A stretch of 64,000 nucleotides of DNA. Origin: Bartonella quintana (GTDB taxonomy: Bacteria; Pseudomonadota; Alphaproteobacteria; Rhizobiales; Rhizobiaceae). Positions 8,900 to 18,255 of the stretch are shown here, one piece after another (within the stretch, counting starts at the first letter, position 1; each line of letters begins with the position of its first letter). Both the position numbers and the translations under genes were made by a program. The notes under the pieces were generated by a model, which was not told the DNA's origin, searched no databases, and worked only from the letters and a program-made list of their open reading frames with translations. The stretch spans positions 1 to 64,000 of the forward strand of contig NZ_AP019773.1 in assembly GCF_009936175.1 (NCBI RefSeq), read 5' to 3'.

Positions 8900-9700
8900 T
8901 AACGAATAAGCTAAGTTTTGCATACCTTATTTTTTAAGCCATGGAATAATTAAAGCTTAAGGCAACAATCCTAATACAAAGAAGAAGCTTTTTACCGAAT
9001 CATGAGGAGATAAATTTGAAGTGGTTTGGTTTACTGAAGAGGCCTTCGATCAGGTAACATTCTTTAGTAATGATATCCGTCATTGTTCTGAATTGTTTTT
9101 TTGAGTAGGGCGGAAGAACAAAAATACAGTTTTGCTTCTTTTCTCCCATTTTTTTCTTTATGCATTTGAACATAACCTTTATCAGCAATAATTTTCGTAT
9201 TTTCATTCCCTTTAGCAAACTAAGGTGCCAGAAGTGTATTTCAGTCTCCTGTCTTTAAGAAGAAAACGTAAAGCTTGACTGACTTCTTCGCAATGCTTTT
9301 CTCTCATTCTGATTTTATCTCTATAGCTTGTAAGCATAGGGATGAGTCTGGGCAAAGGTGACATCCATTCTCACAGTCCTCAGTTCTTGGCAAGCTCTTC
9401 TAAAACCTGATGTGAGATCCCTTTCTGATCCAGGTAACATTTATCGATGTTGGGTTTACTTACCTGAAGGTAAGAAGAAGTTTTCACCCTTGAACTCTCA
9501 TTTCAAAATAAAATGAGCACCTTTAACAAAAAAACAAGTAAAGTTTTCTGTCCTCAAATGTACTCGAGAAACTTAACCTTAATAAAGGACAAGTCCGTTG
9601 CCGATTCTTGGCTACTGATGTCATACTTTTCCCTGGTAACACGTCTATTTTTAACAAAGCAGTTGTTAAACTGTAAGCCTTGCTTAATATTCTGAAGGAG
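8900..9700 (-). mobile_element. Degraded IS5-like insertion sequence, copy A
   Basis: No intact frame, but minus-strand translation gives transposase fragments. An N-terminal piece VKGAHFILK (near 9520) matches the IS5-type ILKTGVxWRDLP region. A piece reading IIADKGY (near 9180) and one reading ECYLIEGLFSKPNHFKFIS (near 9030) correspond to the LIADKGYD and RHLIERFFxKLKxFRRIA motifs of IS5 DDE transposases, in different frames. The stretch 9480-9680 is similar at nucleotide level to 33600-33790 and, inverted, to 39545-39600. Ends and target-site duplications were not resolved. Together with the unassigned 8761-8899 it fills the space between ybhL and lspA. Confidence 0.75.
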
Positions 9701-9831
9701 GACATGTAAAAATAAGAAAAAACAGAGTCTTTCTAATCAAGTTATTAAGAAAGATGGAAAGAGATAAATTCTAAAACAAAGAGTTAAAAATACGCGCGCT
9801 TAATAAATATGTTGATACGAAACCCAAATAT

Positions 9832-10335
9832 TTATCTAGAAAATGTACGTTTGGAATGACGTTTTTCTTTAATCCAGATACGCAATTCTTCAGTAACGAT
9901 AGCAATAACACCAAGTGTGATAAAAGTATCTGCAAGATTGAAAACAGCAAAATAAAAGATATCATCAATATAAAAGAGTATATAATCAATGACATAATAG
10001 AAACAAATACGGTCAATAAGATTGCCGATTGCACCACCAATGATAAGGGTAAGACCGAAGCGTGATAAAAATTTGTTATATTCAGTGTTTTTCCATAACC
10101 ATAAAAGAAAAATAAGAATAATGAGTGTGAGGGCAATAAGTCCCCAATGAGAAAAAGAAGAAAAAAACGAAAATGCAATACCAGAATTACGTACATGGTA
10201 GAGAGAAAGAAAAGGAAGAAGCGGGATCTCTGTTCCGAGGAGCATATTGTGCATAATCCAGTATTTAACTGTTTGATCAATCCCTACTGTAAGGATTAAA
10301 CCAAGAAGAAAAAAGGAGAATGACTTGCGTGTCAT
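9832..10335 (-). CDS. lspA: Lipoprotein signal peptidase (SPase II)
   Basis: Aspartic protease of the inner membrane that removes signal peptides from diacylglyceryl-modified prolipoproteins. The product is 167 residues with four hydrophobic segments; catalytic aspartates are D117 (in VIDYILFY) and D136 (in FNLADTFI), with the conserved GGAIGNLIDR before them. ATG 10335 is chosen: it has GAGG upstream and avoids overlapping the preceding gene, while an in-frame ATG at 10386 would give a hydrophilic extension not seen in the family. The start is 25 bases after the SpoU methyltransferase stop, so co-transcription is likely. Confidence 0.94.
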   Translation of the reverse strand: MTRKSFSFFLLGLILTVGIDQTVKYWIMHNMLLGTEIPLLPFLSLYHVRNSGIAFSFFSSFSHWGLIALTLIILIFLLWLWKNTEYNKFLSRFGLTLIIGGAIGNLIDRICFYYVIDYILFYIDDIFYFAVFNLADTFITLGVIAIVTEELRIWIKEKRHSKRTFSR

Positions 10336-10360
10336 ATTGCAGCCTCGCGTACTTCCAGTG

Positions 10361-11182
10361 TTATAAATAAGAACGGCGAATTTCATAAAGCATGATAGCG
10401 GTTGCTACCGCCAGATTAAGCGAATCAGCGCGTCCACTTTGCGGAATACGAGCGAGTTGATCGCAACGATTCGCAAGAGTATCTGGTAAACCTTGTTTTT
10501 CATTTCCCATTAAAAGTATAACGGGACCATTTTTGAAATCAATTTTACGATAATCAATAGATCCTTTGAGATGCGTGCCAACGACCATGCCTTTAAAGTG
10601 TGCAGACCAGTTTAAAAAGGCGCTTTCATCAAAACGATAAAGTGGTATTGAAAAAATTGATCCCATTGTTGCACGTACTGTTTCAAGTGAGAAAGGATCT
10701 GTTGTCTCGCCAATCAAAATGACACCTTTAGCCCCTACAGCATCAACAGTGCGGATAATGGTACCAAGATTTCCGGGATCGCGCACTCGATCAAGCGCAA
10801 CATATACATCTTCGTTGCGTCTTTTGATCATTTCAAGTGGTTGCCATTGTTGTTTAAAGATACCAATAGCTGTTTGTGGATTATCACGGCGGGTGATAGA
10901 TTCCATGACTTTTTTTGAGGCTTTAATGACAAGACCACCATTGGCTATTGTGTGTGCAGCAATGTTTTCAATGGCAGTGTCACCAATTTTGCTTTTGGAG
11001 AAGATAAGTGTTTGTATTGTCCATTCAAGATTTAAAGCATCAATCACCAATTTAAGTCCTTCTGCCATGAAAAGGCCTTCTCGATTACGATTTTTCTTTT
11101 GGCTAAGAGCCTTAAGATCTTTGATGATAGGATTGCTAAGAGAGGTAATTTCTTTAACCTTACCGATTTTGGGGATACACAT
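10361..11182 (-). CDS. TrmH/SpoU-family RNA 2'-O-methyltransferase
   Basis: SPOUT-class methyltransferase that methylates ribose 2'-OH of rRNA or tRNA. The 273-residue product has an N-terminal substrate-binding domain (MAEGLKLVIDAL) and a C-terminal trefoil-knot domain with motif 1 VALDRVRDPGNLGTIIRT, motif 2 LLMGNEKQGLP and motif 3 SLNLAVATAIMLYE. This architecture is closest to the RlmB/TsnR-like group, but the exact nucleotide target cannot be read from sequence. ATG 11182 is favoured over 11197, which would overlap the upstream gene further. It overlaps or abuts the degenerate SAM methyltransferase upstream and precedes lspA. Confidence 0.92.
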   Translation of the reverse strand: MCIPKIGKVKEITSLSNPIIKDLKALSQKKNRNREGLFMAEGLKLVIDALNLEWTIQTLIFSKSKIGDTAIENIAAHTIANGGLVIKASKKVMESITRRDNPQTAIGIFKQQWQPLEMIKRRNEDVYVALDRVRDPGNLGTIIRTVDAVGAKGVILIGETTDPFSLETVRATMGSIFSIPLYRFDESAFLNWSAHFKGMVVGTHLKGSIDYRKIDFKNGPVILLMGNEKQGLPDTLANRCDQLARIPQSGRADSLNLAVATAIMLYEIRRSYL

Positions 11183-11184
11183 GT

Positions 11185-12024
11185 TCAAGCAATCCAACGG
11201 CTAAAAAGAGAAGTGGAAAGAGTACATCCGGTGGTTTCTTCACACAAAATCAATTCTCCTGATTCGACCCTACCACCAAGATTTATAAATTCATCGTGCA
11301 AAGCATGCAGTGTATAGAAGGAAGCACGAACAGAATGAGCTATAAGTACGATGGCAAGAAGTTTGTTGGAGAAAAGCCTGCAACATTTTGTGATCATTGT
11401 TGTTAAGTAATCAGATAGTTGCCAAATCTCGCCATGAATTCCACGTCTATGTGCAGAAACACCAAGAAAAATCATATCATAGGTTTTTTGACAACGCAAT
11501 TCCCGTTCAACAAATTTTATAGCGTCATCGTAGATCCAGCAAATAGAGCAATCTGATAATCCTACTCTTTCTGGATTGGTTTTTGCCCGAGCAATGGCTT
11601 TTTTAGAAGCATCAACATGTGTCACATTTGCACCCGCGCATGCACCAATCAAAAAGGCAATACCTGTGTAGAAAAGAAGATTGAGCAATTTGAGTAGACA
11701 TGTAGCATTAACAATTTGTTCTTCCATCGAACACAAACAGGCATCTTGCTCAGGAAAAACACCTATGTGATGCAACGAAGTAAAGTGGCTCAGAAAGGAC
11801 AGTCCATTCCAAGAAAATGTCCATGGTTTACCAGGCAGCTTTTTGGGAAAATACCAACGACAAACACCTTCTTCATCTCGATTTCCTGTGAAAATAGCAC
11901 CAACATTAGCCCAATGTTTCTGTGATAAAGCTGATTTCCATAGCGCTTGACGTTCTGACCAAATAATGCAGTAAGCTCCATAACATTCCAATTTTCGCCC
12001 ATTAGCAGAGTCAATGAGAGGCAT
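11185..12024 (-). CDS. Class I SAM-dependent methyltransferase homologue, probably degenerate
   Basis: The open frame of about 279 residues resembles the RlmI/RlmK-type methyltransferases that sit next to the SpoU gene in rhizobia: LIDSANGRKLECYG at the start, VFPEQ, THVDASKKAI after motif I, and a C-terminal RASFYTLHAL and LSTSLFSRW. The family motif I, usually NLFGYTG, reads NLLFYTG. Motif IV, usually DPPKFGRG, reads GVSAHRRG near residue 186, removing the residues that position the target base. Either this protein is inactive and drifting with its frame still open, or it does something else. GTG 12033 is an alternative start. Overlap with the SpoU gene suggests one transcript. Confidence 0.7.
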   Translation of the reverse strand: MPLIDSANGRKLECYGAYCIIWSERQALWKSALSQKHWANVGAIFTGNRDEEGVCRWYFPKKLPGKPWTFSWNGLSFLSHFTSLHHIGVFPEQDACLCSMEEQIVNATCLLKLLNLLFYTGIAFLIGACAGANVTHVDASKKAIARAKTNPERVGLSDCSICWIYDDAIKFVERELRCQKTYDMIFLGVSAHRRGIHGEIWQLSDYLTTMITKCCRLFSNKLLAIVLIAHSVRASFYTLHALHDEFINLGGRVESGELILCEETTGCTLSTSLFSRWIA

Positions 12025-12309
12025 AACCTGCACTCACACCTAATTTCTAAAATTAAGAGGCAACTTTTCCTGCGGATATAGACTGCTGTAGTGTGTTTGA
12101 AAGCATTGGGCAAGCATATCCAGTTTCACGATCCAGGTATTTTAAAGAATTTACGTTAAAAGGGCTCTTAAATTTCTATAATAATGCAAAGATCTGAAGT
12201 CGATTAAAACATTTATAGTGAAAAAATGAGAGCTTACTTTGTAATGATGTGTTGAACACAAAGAGGAAAAAATTTCACAAAAGGACCATCATATCAGCGA
12301 TCGACATTT

Positions 12310-12591
12310 TTATTTCTCAGGCTCTGCTTTGCTTTCTCTAAGGGCTTTTTTGCATTTATGGCATGCAAACCAATTGATTATACTACTTAATAAAACGCCG
12401 AGAGCGAAAAAAATAAAGAGCCATATAAAAAGAGGAGCTTGATAAGTAAAATTGTCAGAGCTGATTCGAAAAGGATCAAACGTCAATGTAACCATTTGAC
12501 GGTTAGCTACGATAAAGGCAATCAACAGAGTTGTGATAGGCACCAAAATAATTGTTAAAATGATGCGTTTGGTTGTCATAAATTTACTCAT
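12310..12591 (-). CDS. LapA-domain (DUF1049) small membrane protein
   Basis: A 93-residue protein with two hydrophobic spans (about 8-28, [20 protein letters not shown], and about 50-72, [20 protein letters not shown]) and a basic C-terminus, the standard layout of LapA/LPS assembly protein A-domain proteins. In E. coli LapA works with LapB in adjusting LpxC and LPS levels; here the role is inferred only from the domain. The start overlaps the ihfB stop as ATGA. In rhizobia ihfB-lapA is followed by trpF-trpB-trpA-accD-folC; the trp genes are absent here and accD-folC lie 30 kb away. Confidence 0.88.
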   Translation of the reverse strand: MSKFMTTKRIILTIILVPITTLLIAFIVANRQMVTLTFDPFRISSDNFTYQAPLFIWLFIFFALGVLLSSIINWFACHKCKKALRESKAEPEK

Positions 12592-12866
12592 TGATTGAGC
12601 CGATCACGCAAATCTTTACCAGTTTTGAAAAAAGGAATCCATTTTTCTTCAACCATAACGGTTTCACCTGTTCGTGGATTGCGACCATTACGGGCTGAGC
12701 GGCTTTTGACAGAAAAAGCTCCAAAACCGCGAAGTTCAACACGATTGCCATTGGCAAGTGCTGTTGAAATTTCTTCAAAAATAGCGTTCACAATATTTTC
12801 CACATCACGTTGAAAAAGATGCGGGTTATGACGGGCGATAATTTGCACAAGCTCTGATTTAACCAA
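12588..12866 (-). CDS. ihfB: Integration host factor beta subunit
   Basis: HU/IHF-family DNA-bending protein; with IhfA it bends DNA by about 160 degrees in replication, recombination and transcription. Family features include [25 protein letters not shown] at the N-terminus in outline, the RGFGAF turn and the beta-arm [12 protein letters not shown] with its intercalating proline. The start is TTG 12866: it is preceded by AGAGAGG at suitable spacing and reproduces the usual MVKSEL start; TTG 12887 would add 7 residues. The gene is divergent from lptC, and the 190 bases between are A+T-rich and must contain both promoters. Confidence 0.95.
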   Translation of the reverse strand: MVKSELVQIIARHNPHLFQRDVENIVNAIFEEISTALANGNRVELRGFGAFSVKSRSARNGRNPRTGETVMVEEKWIPFFKTGKDLRDRLNQ

Positions 12867-13057
12867 AATAACCTCTCTTTCAGACAAAAAAGATTTTTTT
12901 ACAATTGTACACTTTATGCATGCATATTACATATATAAATGGATGGAAGTAAAATAAAACCAAGAAAAAACAAATTGCAAGAAACAAAATTTGAAAATAC
13001 ATCTTATGAAGGACTATCAAGTCGAAAAACACGGAATATTTGAGAGATTAGGATAGT

Positions 13058-13726
13058 ATGTCCGTACACAATCATTCTGAAATCTTTTCAACAAAATTAC
13101 CTTTTTGTAAGAAATCATCTTTTAGAGATGTTTTTAAAAAAGCATCTCGCCATTCGTATCGCATTGGCATATTAAAGTTTTTTTTACCTCTCTGTGCATT
13201 GGCTACAGCGCTGGTTTTTTGCTGGTTTACATTTTTCTTTTTTCCTGCTTCTTGTGACCCTGTGATTTTGAATGATGAAGAGAATGGGGCAATGGCAATG
13301 AAATTGACGATGCTCAATCCAAAATTAGAGGGTTATACGCGTTCTCAAGAGCCTTATTGGCTCAAAGCAGAAAAGGCATTTCAAGATCGTACACGTTCTG
13401 GAGTGGTTGGGCTACAAAACATTACAGCTGAGACGTTTGTAGGCAAACAAGGACGCGTTTTTATTGATGCGCAAGGGGGAATTTACGATAATATTAATGG
13501 TTGTTTGCAATTGAATAAGCCATTCACAATTACAACAAGTGATGGAATGATTGCACAATTTATGACAGCAGATATTAGTTTATCTGAGGGGCAATTAAGC
13601 ACAGATCAACGTGTAAATATTCAACGTGCAGGTTTGCATCTTGCAGCGAATGGTTTGCAAATTCGAAAAAAAGGACAAAACATATATTTTTATGGTGGGG
13701 TTCATTTAGTGCTTGACAAGCAATGA
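13058..13726 (+). CDS. lptC: LPS export system periplasmic protein LptC
   Basis: Bitopic inner-membrane protein that receives LPS from LptB2FG and passes it to LptA. The 222-residue product has a basic cytoplasmic N-terminus, one membrane span near residues 40-62 (FFLPLCALATALVFCWFTFF) and a periplasmic domain with the LptC/YrbK-type sequence MKLTMLNPKLEGYT. It is a little longer than E. coli LptC at its N-terminus, as is common in alphaproteobacteria. It heads lptC-lptA-lptB. Confidence 0.9.
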   Translation: MSVHNHSEIFSTKLPFCKKSSFRDVFKKASRHSYRIGILKFFLPLCALATALVFCWFTFFFFPASCDPVILNDEENGAMAMKLTMLNPKLEGYTRSQEPYWLKAEKAFQDRTRSGVVGLQNITAETFVGKQGRVFIDAQGGIYDNINGCLQLNKPFTITTSDGMIAQFMTADISLSEGQLSTDQRVNIQRAGLHLAANGLQIRKKGQNIYFYGGVHLVLDKQ

Positions 13727-13808
13727 GAGAGTATCAATACGAATCTTGAGCGATCTTTATGAAACAGAAGTATGTGTATGTGCAAACAAAAGAATTGCGA
13801 GTGATGAA

Positions 13809-14417
13809 ATGAAGCCGGGGGGATCATACAGAAAGTGGATGGGTATGATTTTTGCTTTGAACGTAGGAATATTAGGGTTTGGAGAAGATGTCGGATATGC
13901 TGAAGTAGCCTGTTTTGGAATTCATCTCTTAAACGACAAGGAACCGGTAGAACTTTATGCAGATTCTTTGGAAATACGTGATAAAGAGGGGATAGCACTC
14001 TTTAATGGCGATGTTTCAGTGGTTCAAGGTGAATGTCTTCTGCGAACGGCAAAGTTAGTTGTTTATTACGATAAGACGCAGAAAGTAGCTGATAAGGATC
14101 GAGTCGACACGAAGGCAGAATCACATGCCAGGTTTGGTTCAACAGGTATTAAAAAAATGGAAGCTTTAGGAAAGGTTTATATAAAAATCGCCACGCAAAT
14201 TGCTACAGGTGATAAAGGCGTTTTTGATGGAGAATCAAAAATGATGAGCTTGACAGGGCGTAATGTGGTATTGACCGATGGTGATAATGTAGCAACAGGA
14301 TGCAAGCTGACAGCAGATATGGAAAGCGGAAAGGCTTTTCTAGAAGGTTGTGAGACGTTTGAGAAAAAGGGTCGCGTTTCCATTATTTTTAAACAAAGTC
14401 AAAAGAATGGTCATTAA
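13809..14417 (+). CDS. lptA: Lipopolysaccharide transport periplasmic protein LptA
   Basis: OstA-like periplasmic bridge protein carrying LPS from LptC to the outer-membrane LptDE. The product of 202 residues from ATG 13809 starts with a signal-like stretch (WMGMIFALNVGILGFG) and the OstA beta-jellyroll follows: ELYADSLEIRDKEGIALFNGDVSVVQGE, split here as the family hallmark, then YYDK. The frame is open back to TTG 13713, inside lptC, so a longer form is possible, but only the 13809 start gives a plausible signal sequence. Only 6 bases separate it from lptB. Confidence 0.9.
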   Translation: MKPGGSYRKWMGMIFALNVGILGFGEDVGYAEVACFGIHLLNDKEPVELYADSLEIRDKEGIALFNGDVSVVQGECLLRTAKLVVYYDKTQKVADKDRVDTKAESHARFGSTGIKKMEALGKVYIKIATQIATGDKGVFDGESKMMSLTGRNVVLTDGDNVATGCKLTADMESGKAFLEGCETFEKKGRVSIIFKQSQKNGH

Positions 14418-14423
14418 GATTTT

Positions 14424-15218
14424 ATGTTTGGAATCAAAAGAGAAAAACGGACAGACAAACATGATCTTACAAGTAAAGCTTTAAGAAAACACTTAAAGGG
14501 GACCTTAGTTGCCAGTCATTTAGTTAAAGTTTACCGTGGAAGGCAGGTTATTAATGATGTTTCTTTCGGCATTCGTACCGGAGAGGCGATTGGTATTTTA
14601 GGTCCCAATGGTGCGGGAAAAACGACTTGTTTTTATATGGTTACGGGACTCATTAAATCGGATGGGGGGAAGATTAAAATTGATGGATTTGATATCACCC
14701 ATCTGCCAATGTATCGGCGTGCTCGTTTAGGTATTGGGTACCTTCCGCAGGAGGCATCGATTTTTCGCGGCCTTTCAGTAGAAAATAACATTAAAGCTGT
14801 TTTGGAGGTAGTCGAAAAAGATCGCTTTAAACGACATGAAGAGTTGAATGCCCTTTTACATGAATTTAAAATTAACCACTTACGCAAGATGCCCGCTCTT
14901 TCTTTATCAGGGGGAGAGCGTCGGCGTCTTGAAATTGCGCGCGCTTTAGCTTCTCGACCCAATTTTATATTACTTGACGAACCATTTGCGGGAATTGATC
15001 CTATTGCCATTTTTGATATTCAGCAGCTTATTCGTTATTTAACCCAACGTGGGATTGGTGTTTTGATAACTGATCATAATGTGCGTGAGACATTGGAACT
15101 TGTCGACCGCGCTTATATCATTCATGCAGGGAAAGTGTTAGTTCACGGTTGCCCTAACGATATTATAAACAACACTGATGTACGCAGAATTTATTTGGGA
15201 AATCAATTTTCTCTCTAA
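14424..15218 (+). CDS. lptB: LPS export ABC transporter ATP-binding protein
   Basis: Cytoplasmic ATPase driving LPS extraction from the inner membrane with LptFG. Walker A is GPNGAGKTT, the Q-loop lies in YLPQEASIF, the ABC signature is LSGGERRRLEIARA, Walker B is FILLDEPFAG and the switch histidine lies in ITDHN. Length is 264 residues, with an N-terminal extension of about 20 residues relative to E. coli LptB. In rhizobia rpoN follows lptB; here the gene is followed by 1.2 kb without a recognisable gene. Confidence 0.96.
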   Translation: MFGIKREKRTDKHDLTSKALRKHLKGTLVASHLVKVYRGRQVINDVSFGIRTGEAIGILGPNGAGKTTCFYMVTGLIKSDGGKIKIDGFDITHLPMYRRARLGIGYLPQEASIFRGLSVENNIKAVLEVVEKDRFKRHEELNALLHEFKINHLRKMPALSLSGGERRRLEIARALASRPNFILLDEPFAGIDPIAIFDIQQLIRYLTQRGIGVLITDHNVRETLELVDRAYIIHAGKVLVHGCPNDIINNTDVRRIYLGNQFSL

Positions 15219-16390
15219 TTTTACAGTTTCTATGAGTCCTTGCTTAAACTTAAACGGATTAATATGGTAAAGATAAGTTCCATCTCCATATATTCGGTAA
15301 TCCAACGTATTTCACAGGATTGAATGAGAATTTATTTTTGATCTACTTTTCTTTCACATAAAGTAAGAATAATTATTACTTTATGTGAAAGAAACTATAA
15401 TGATCTCATTAAGAGCTTCAAATAATGAGGAGATGCAGTTGTTTGAGAGCAAAAGGGAAATAAGTGTTTTTTATCTGAGTTACACAATAAAACCTTCGAT
15501 AGCGATTGTGTTTATCGCGTTATTGCTGAGAAGCTCTTTAATTTGTGCCAAAAATTCTTGTATAAATGTCGTCTTAAACTGAATTTTTGCTAAATAAATA
15601 AAAAAATCTCATCAAAATCGGATAATCTCATTATTGGTTTAATCTGCTTTTAATTGCACCATGCGAAAGATATCGCTAGATTAACCTTATAATGAATGCT
15701 AAACGAGACTAGAAATAAATATGCGTGTTGTTGGAAAGTATATTAATAATACTTTTTGTTGTCGAATTAAATAACGTATTGATTATTTCGGATATTTTTA
15801 TGGTGGCACTATGGGGTATATATATTACAGTTGTCAAATAGGGTTTGTAGTATTTTGTTGGTTTGCATTGCGTATTTAGAAATGGTGCACGGCTTGTGGA
15901 TATCAAGCCAGATTTGCAAGTGTTTTTAAAGTATTTTGTGAACGCATTAAATCTGTTTAGATTGTTGTAGTTAGGAGTGCTCAAGCACACAGTATCGTCA
16001 AAGTAAAGTGTCATTTATCTCGATATTTTTATCATCTTATGGGAGCCGGTTCTTAAAAGGAAGAGGAAGATCTTATACCTAAATTGTATGTCAACTCTTA
16101 TAATTAAAAAATCGAAAATTTTTAAACGGTAGCCTTTGCTCGTATCCTAGAGAGATTAATATTTTATGGACAACACCATTTCTTTGTTTTCTTATGCTGT
16201 TAATGAGAGGCTGAATACCTATTTATTGTTGTGCCGATAGTGAATTATGAGATGAATTGAACCATCACCCGTTATAAATTGAAAAATAAATACACATGCG
16301 ATGATGCAAGAAAGTGACAGAACTTTAAAAATCCATACCGTTGATTAGTTTGTGGATGAGTATTTGAGCGTGCAAAAGGAAAATTAAAAT
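15219..16390. other. Gene-free region in the position of rpoN and hpf
   Basis: Between lptB and ptsN, where rhizobia usually carry rpoN (sigma-54) and hpf, I find no frame with any sigma-54 or HPF motif; in particular the RpoN box ARRTVAKYRE is not readable in any frame I checked. The stretch is A+T-rich with scattered stops. The only clear structure is the 47-bp palindrome at 15348-15394. The ptsN promoter must lie towards the right end. Confidence 0.6.
15348..15394. repeat. 47-bp perfect inverted repeat (19-bp arms)
   Basis: The left arm TTTCTTTCACATAAAGTAA (15348-15366) and its exact reverse complement (15376-15394) flank a 9-base A+T spacer. No U-tract follows on either strand, so it is a poor intrinsic terminator despite the strong stem. 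It lies 130 bases after lptB. Confidence 0.9.
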
Positions 16391-16855
16391 ATGAATTTGA
16401 GTGAGTTAATTGCACCAGAAGCTATTATTCCAGCTCTTAAAGCGAATTCGAAGAAACAAGTTCTGCAAATTTTAGCCGAAAAAGCTGCTGAATTGACAGG
16501 TCTTAATGAGCGTGTGGTTTTTGATATCGTTTTGCAACGTGAAAAACTAGGTTCAACGGGGTTGGGTGGTGGTATTGCGATTCCTCATGGTAAATTGCCT
16601 GATATTAATCGAATCATTGGTATATTTGCGCGCCTTGAAAATGCAGTTGATTTTGAAGCTCTTGATGACGAACCTATAGATCTTGTTTTTCTTCTTTTAG
16701 CACCTGAGAACGCTGGTGCTGACCATTTAAAAGCTTTGTCACAGATCGCGCGTGTTTTGCGCCATTCTGATGTTGTTCAAAAATTGCGCAATACCCATGA
16801 TGCCAATGCTCTTTATGCTTTATTGATTCAGAATTCAGCATCAAACGCAGCTTAA
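16391..16855 (+). CDS. ptsN: PTS IIA-like nitrogen-regulatory protein (EIIA-Ntr)
   Basis: Phosphoacceptor of the nitrogen phosphotransferase system, which in other bacteria regulates potassium transport, nitrogen and stress genes according to its phosphorylation. The 154-residue product carries the EIIA mannitol/fructose fold, with the active-site histidine H66 in GGGIAIPHGK. An AAGGAAA ribosome-binding site lies upstream of ATG 16391. The usual partner sigma-54 is absent from the locus, so any regulatory role must be independent of RpoN. No other PTS gene is in the window. Confidence 0.94.
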   Translation: MNLSELIAPEAIIPALKANSKKQVLQILAEKAAELTGLNERVVFDIVLQREKLGSTGLGGGIAIPHGKLPDINRIIGIFARLENAVDFEALDDEPIDLVFLLLAPENAGADHLKALSQIARVLRHSDVVQKLRNTHDANALYALLIQNSASNAA

Positions 16856-18255
16856 AAGTCCGGTGTTAAATATACATATTGCGGAGCATGTACCACCGAG
16901 CAGGTTAGAAAGTGATATAAGCTGTGCTTAACAGAGCTGAAAACGCTAATTGCGTCAGGGGATTTTTGAAGAAATCATTTCCAAAGGAATCTCTTGAAGA
17001 AAAGGGGGGGCAGGAGCGAGCACTGGATTTTGTTGTTTTTTTATTGTCATGCTCTTCAGCTACTTTTGGAGTCTTCATCCGTGAATTAAAGTTTTTCGTA
17101 AGTCAAAATGGTTTGAGTATGTTTTGATGATATTGGTACTTAAAGTTTCGAGGGTTAAGGGGAATCATTTTCTTTTTGTAAAAGGGTGAGAGAGGTCAAC
17201 TATTTAAGGACAGGTTTAGTTTAAATATCAGCTGCTGCAGAAATCCAAGATGGAAAAAAACAGTTTTATATGGTAGAGGGTAGGAGAATGAAGATTGTAA
17301 ATTTTTAGTTGAGCAAAGACTTTTTTGTACGTGTAAAACTCATTCAATTTTGATTTAATCGATGGAGAAGTTGTTTAAAGAACTATGGGGTAGAAGTACA
17401 AGACACTGTTGTAGAAAAAATGGTCCTATGTTTTTATTTATAAATGACTTCAAAATAGGATGGTAATGTTTACCCAATGAATGACTCAGAAGTTTTTGGT
17501 GGAAAAAAGTGAATATTCTTTTATCCATTGAGACGGTATCATTAAACCAGTTTAGATTATTGGTATCGTTTCAGAAATTGGTAATTTAAGATGAAAGGCA
17601 TATGGCAAGAATAAAGGGTCTTAAAGTAGGCAAAGAATGCGGTGGTTAGGCAGGTGTTACACGCTCTGTGTTCTATGGGAAACATGCTGATAATATTGGA
17701 TAGTTTCTTGCAAAAGGACTTTAAGACCATGAATAAGCTGTACCGAGACAATATTGAATAAAGAACATGGATACACTAAATTGGAGAAAGAAAAGAATAT
17801 TTTGCGATTTTTACTGATGCAAATGCGTTGAATGTGTTAAATTTATAGGGAATATTCGAAAAGCTGTGAAATTTGGAGTGTTTTTATAGTATGTGTTTCC
17901 AAGATTTTGCAACAAGTTATTTGCGGTAAAATAGCATAGTTTGTTTCTTAAACAGAGTGATGGTATATTCATATTTTTTAAAATTCCATTGCTTAAAACA
18001 GTAGATTTTTATACAAAAAATGAAATTGATGAAATAAAATCAAAATGTTGTTTTTTAAAAATCTGGTTATTGAATAAAAACTTCATGTTTTAGTAATAAC
18101 TAAGAGATCGCAATTAGATGTAAGAATCTGTTCTAATTGGTGCGAAAATGTTTCGTTTTTGAGGTGGTTGGAATAACAAAACTAAGGTATTGATGAGCTT
18201 TTGTTGAGTTTTTCCAATGAAGAGAATCTTATTAAAGACTAAAGAAGTGAGCTAA
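16856..18255. other. 1.4-kb region without a recognisable gene
   Basis: No frame longer than about 67 codons, and none with a convincing family motif. A frame at 16924-17127 (67 codons) has no good ribosome-binding site and no similarity I recognise. The base composition falls to very A+T-rich towards 18000-18100. It looks like decayed coding DNA plus the promoter region of the ialB-like gene; I cannot say what the ancestral gene was. Confidence 0.6.

Noticed and set aside
9513..9695. 60-codon plus-strand frame
   Set aside because: Antisense to IS copy A and not conserved in copy B at the same place.
16924..17127. 67-codon plus-strand frame after ptsN
   Set aside because: No ribosome-binding site, no known motif, surrounded by decayed DNA; not enough support for a gene.
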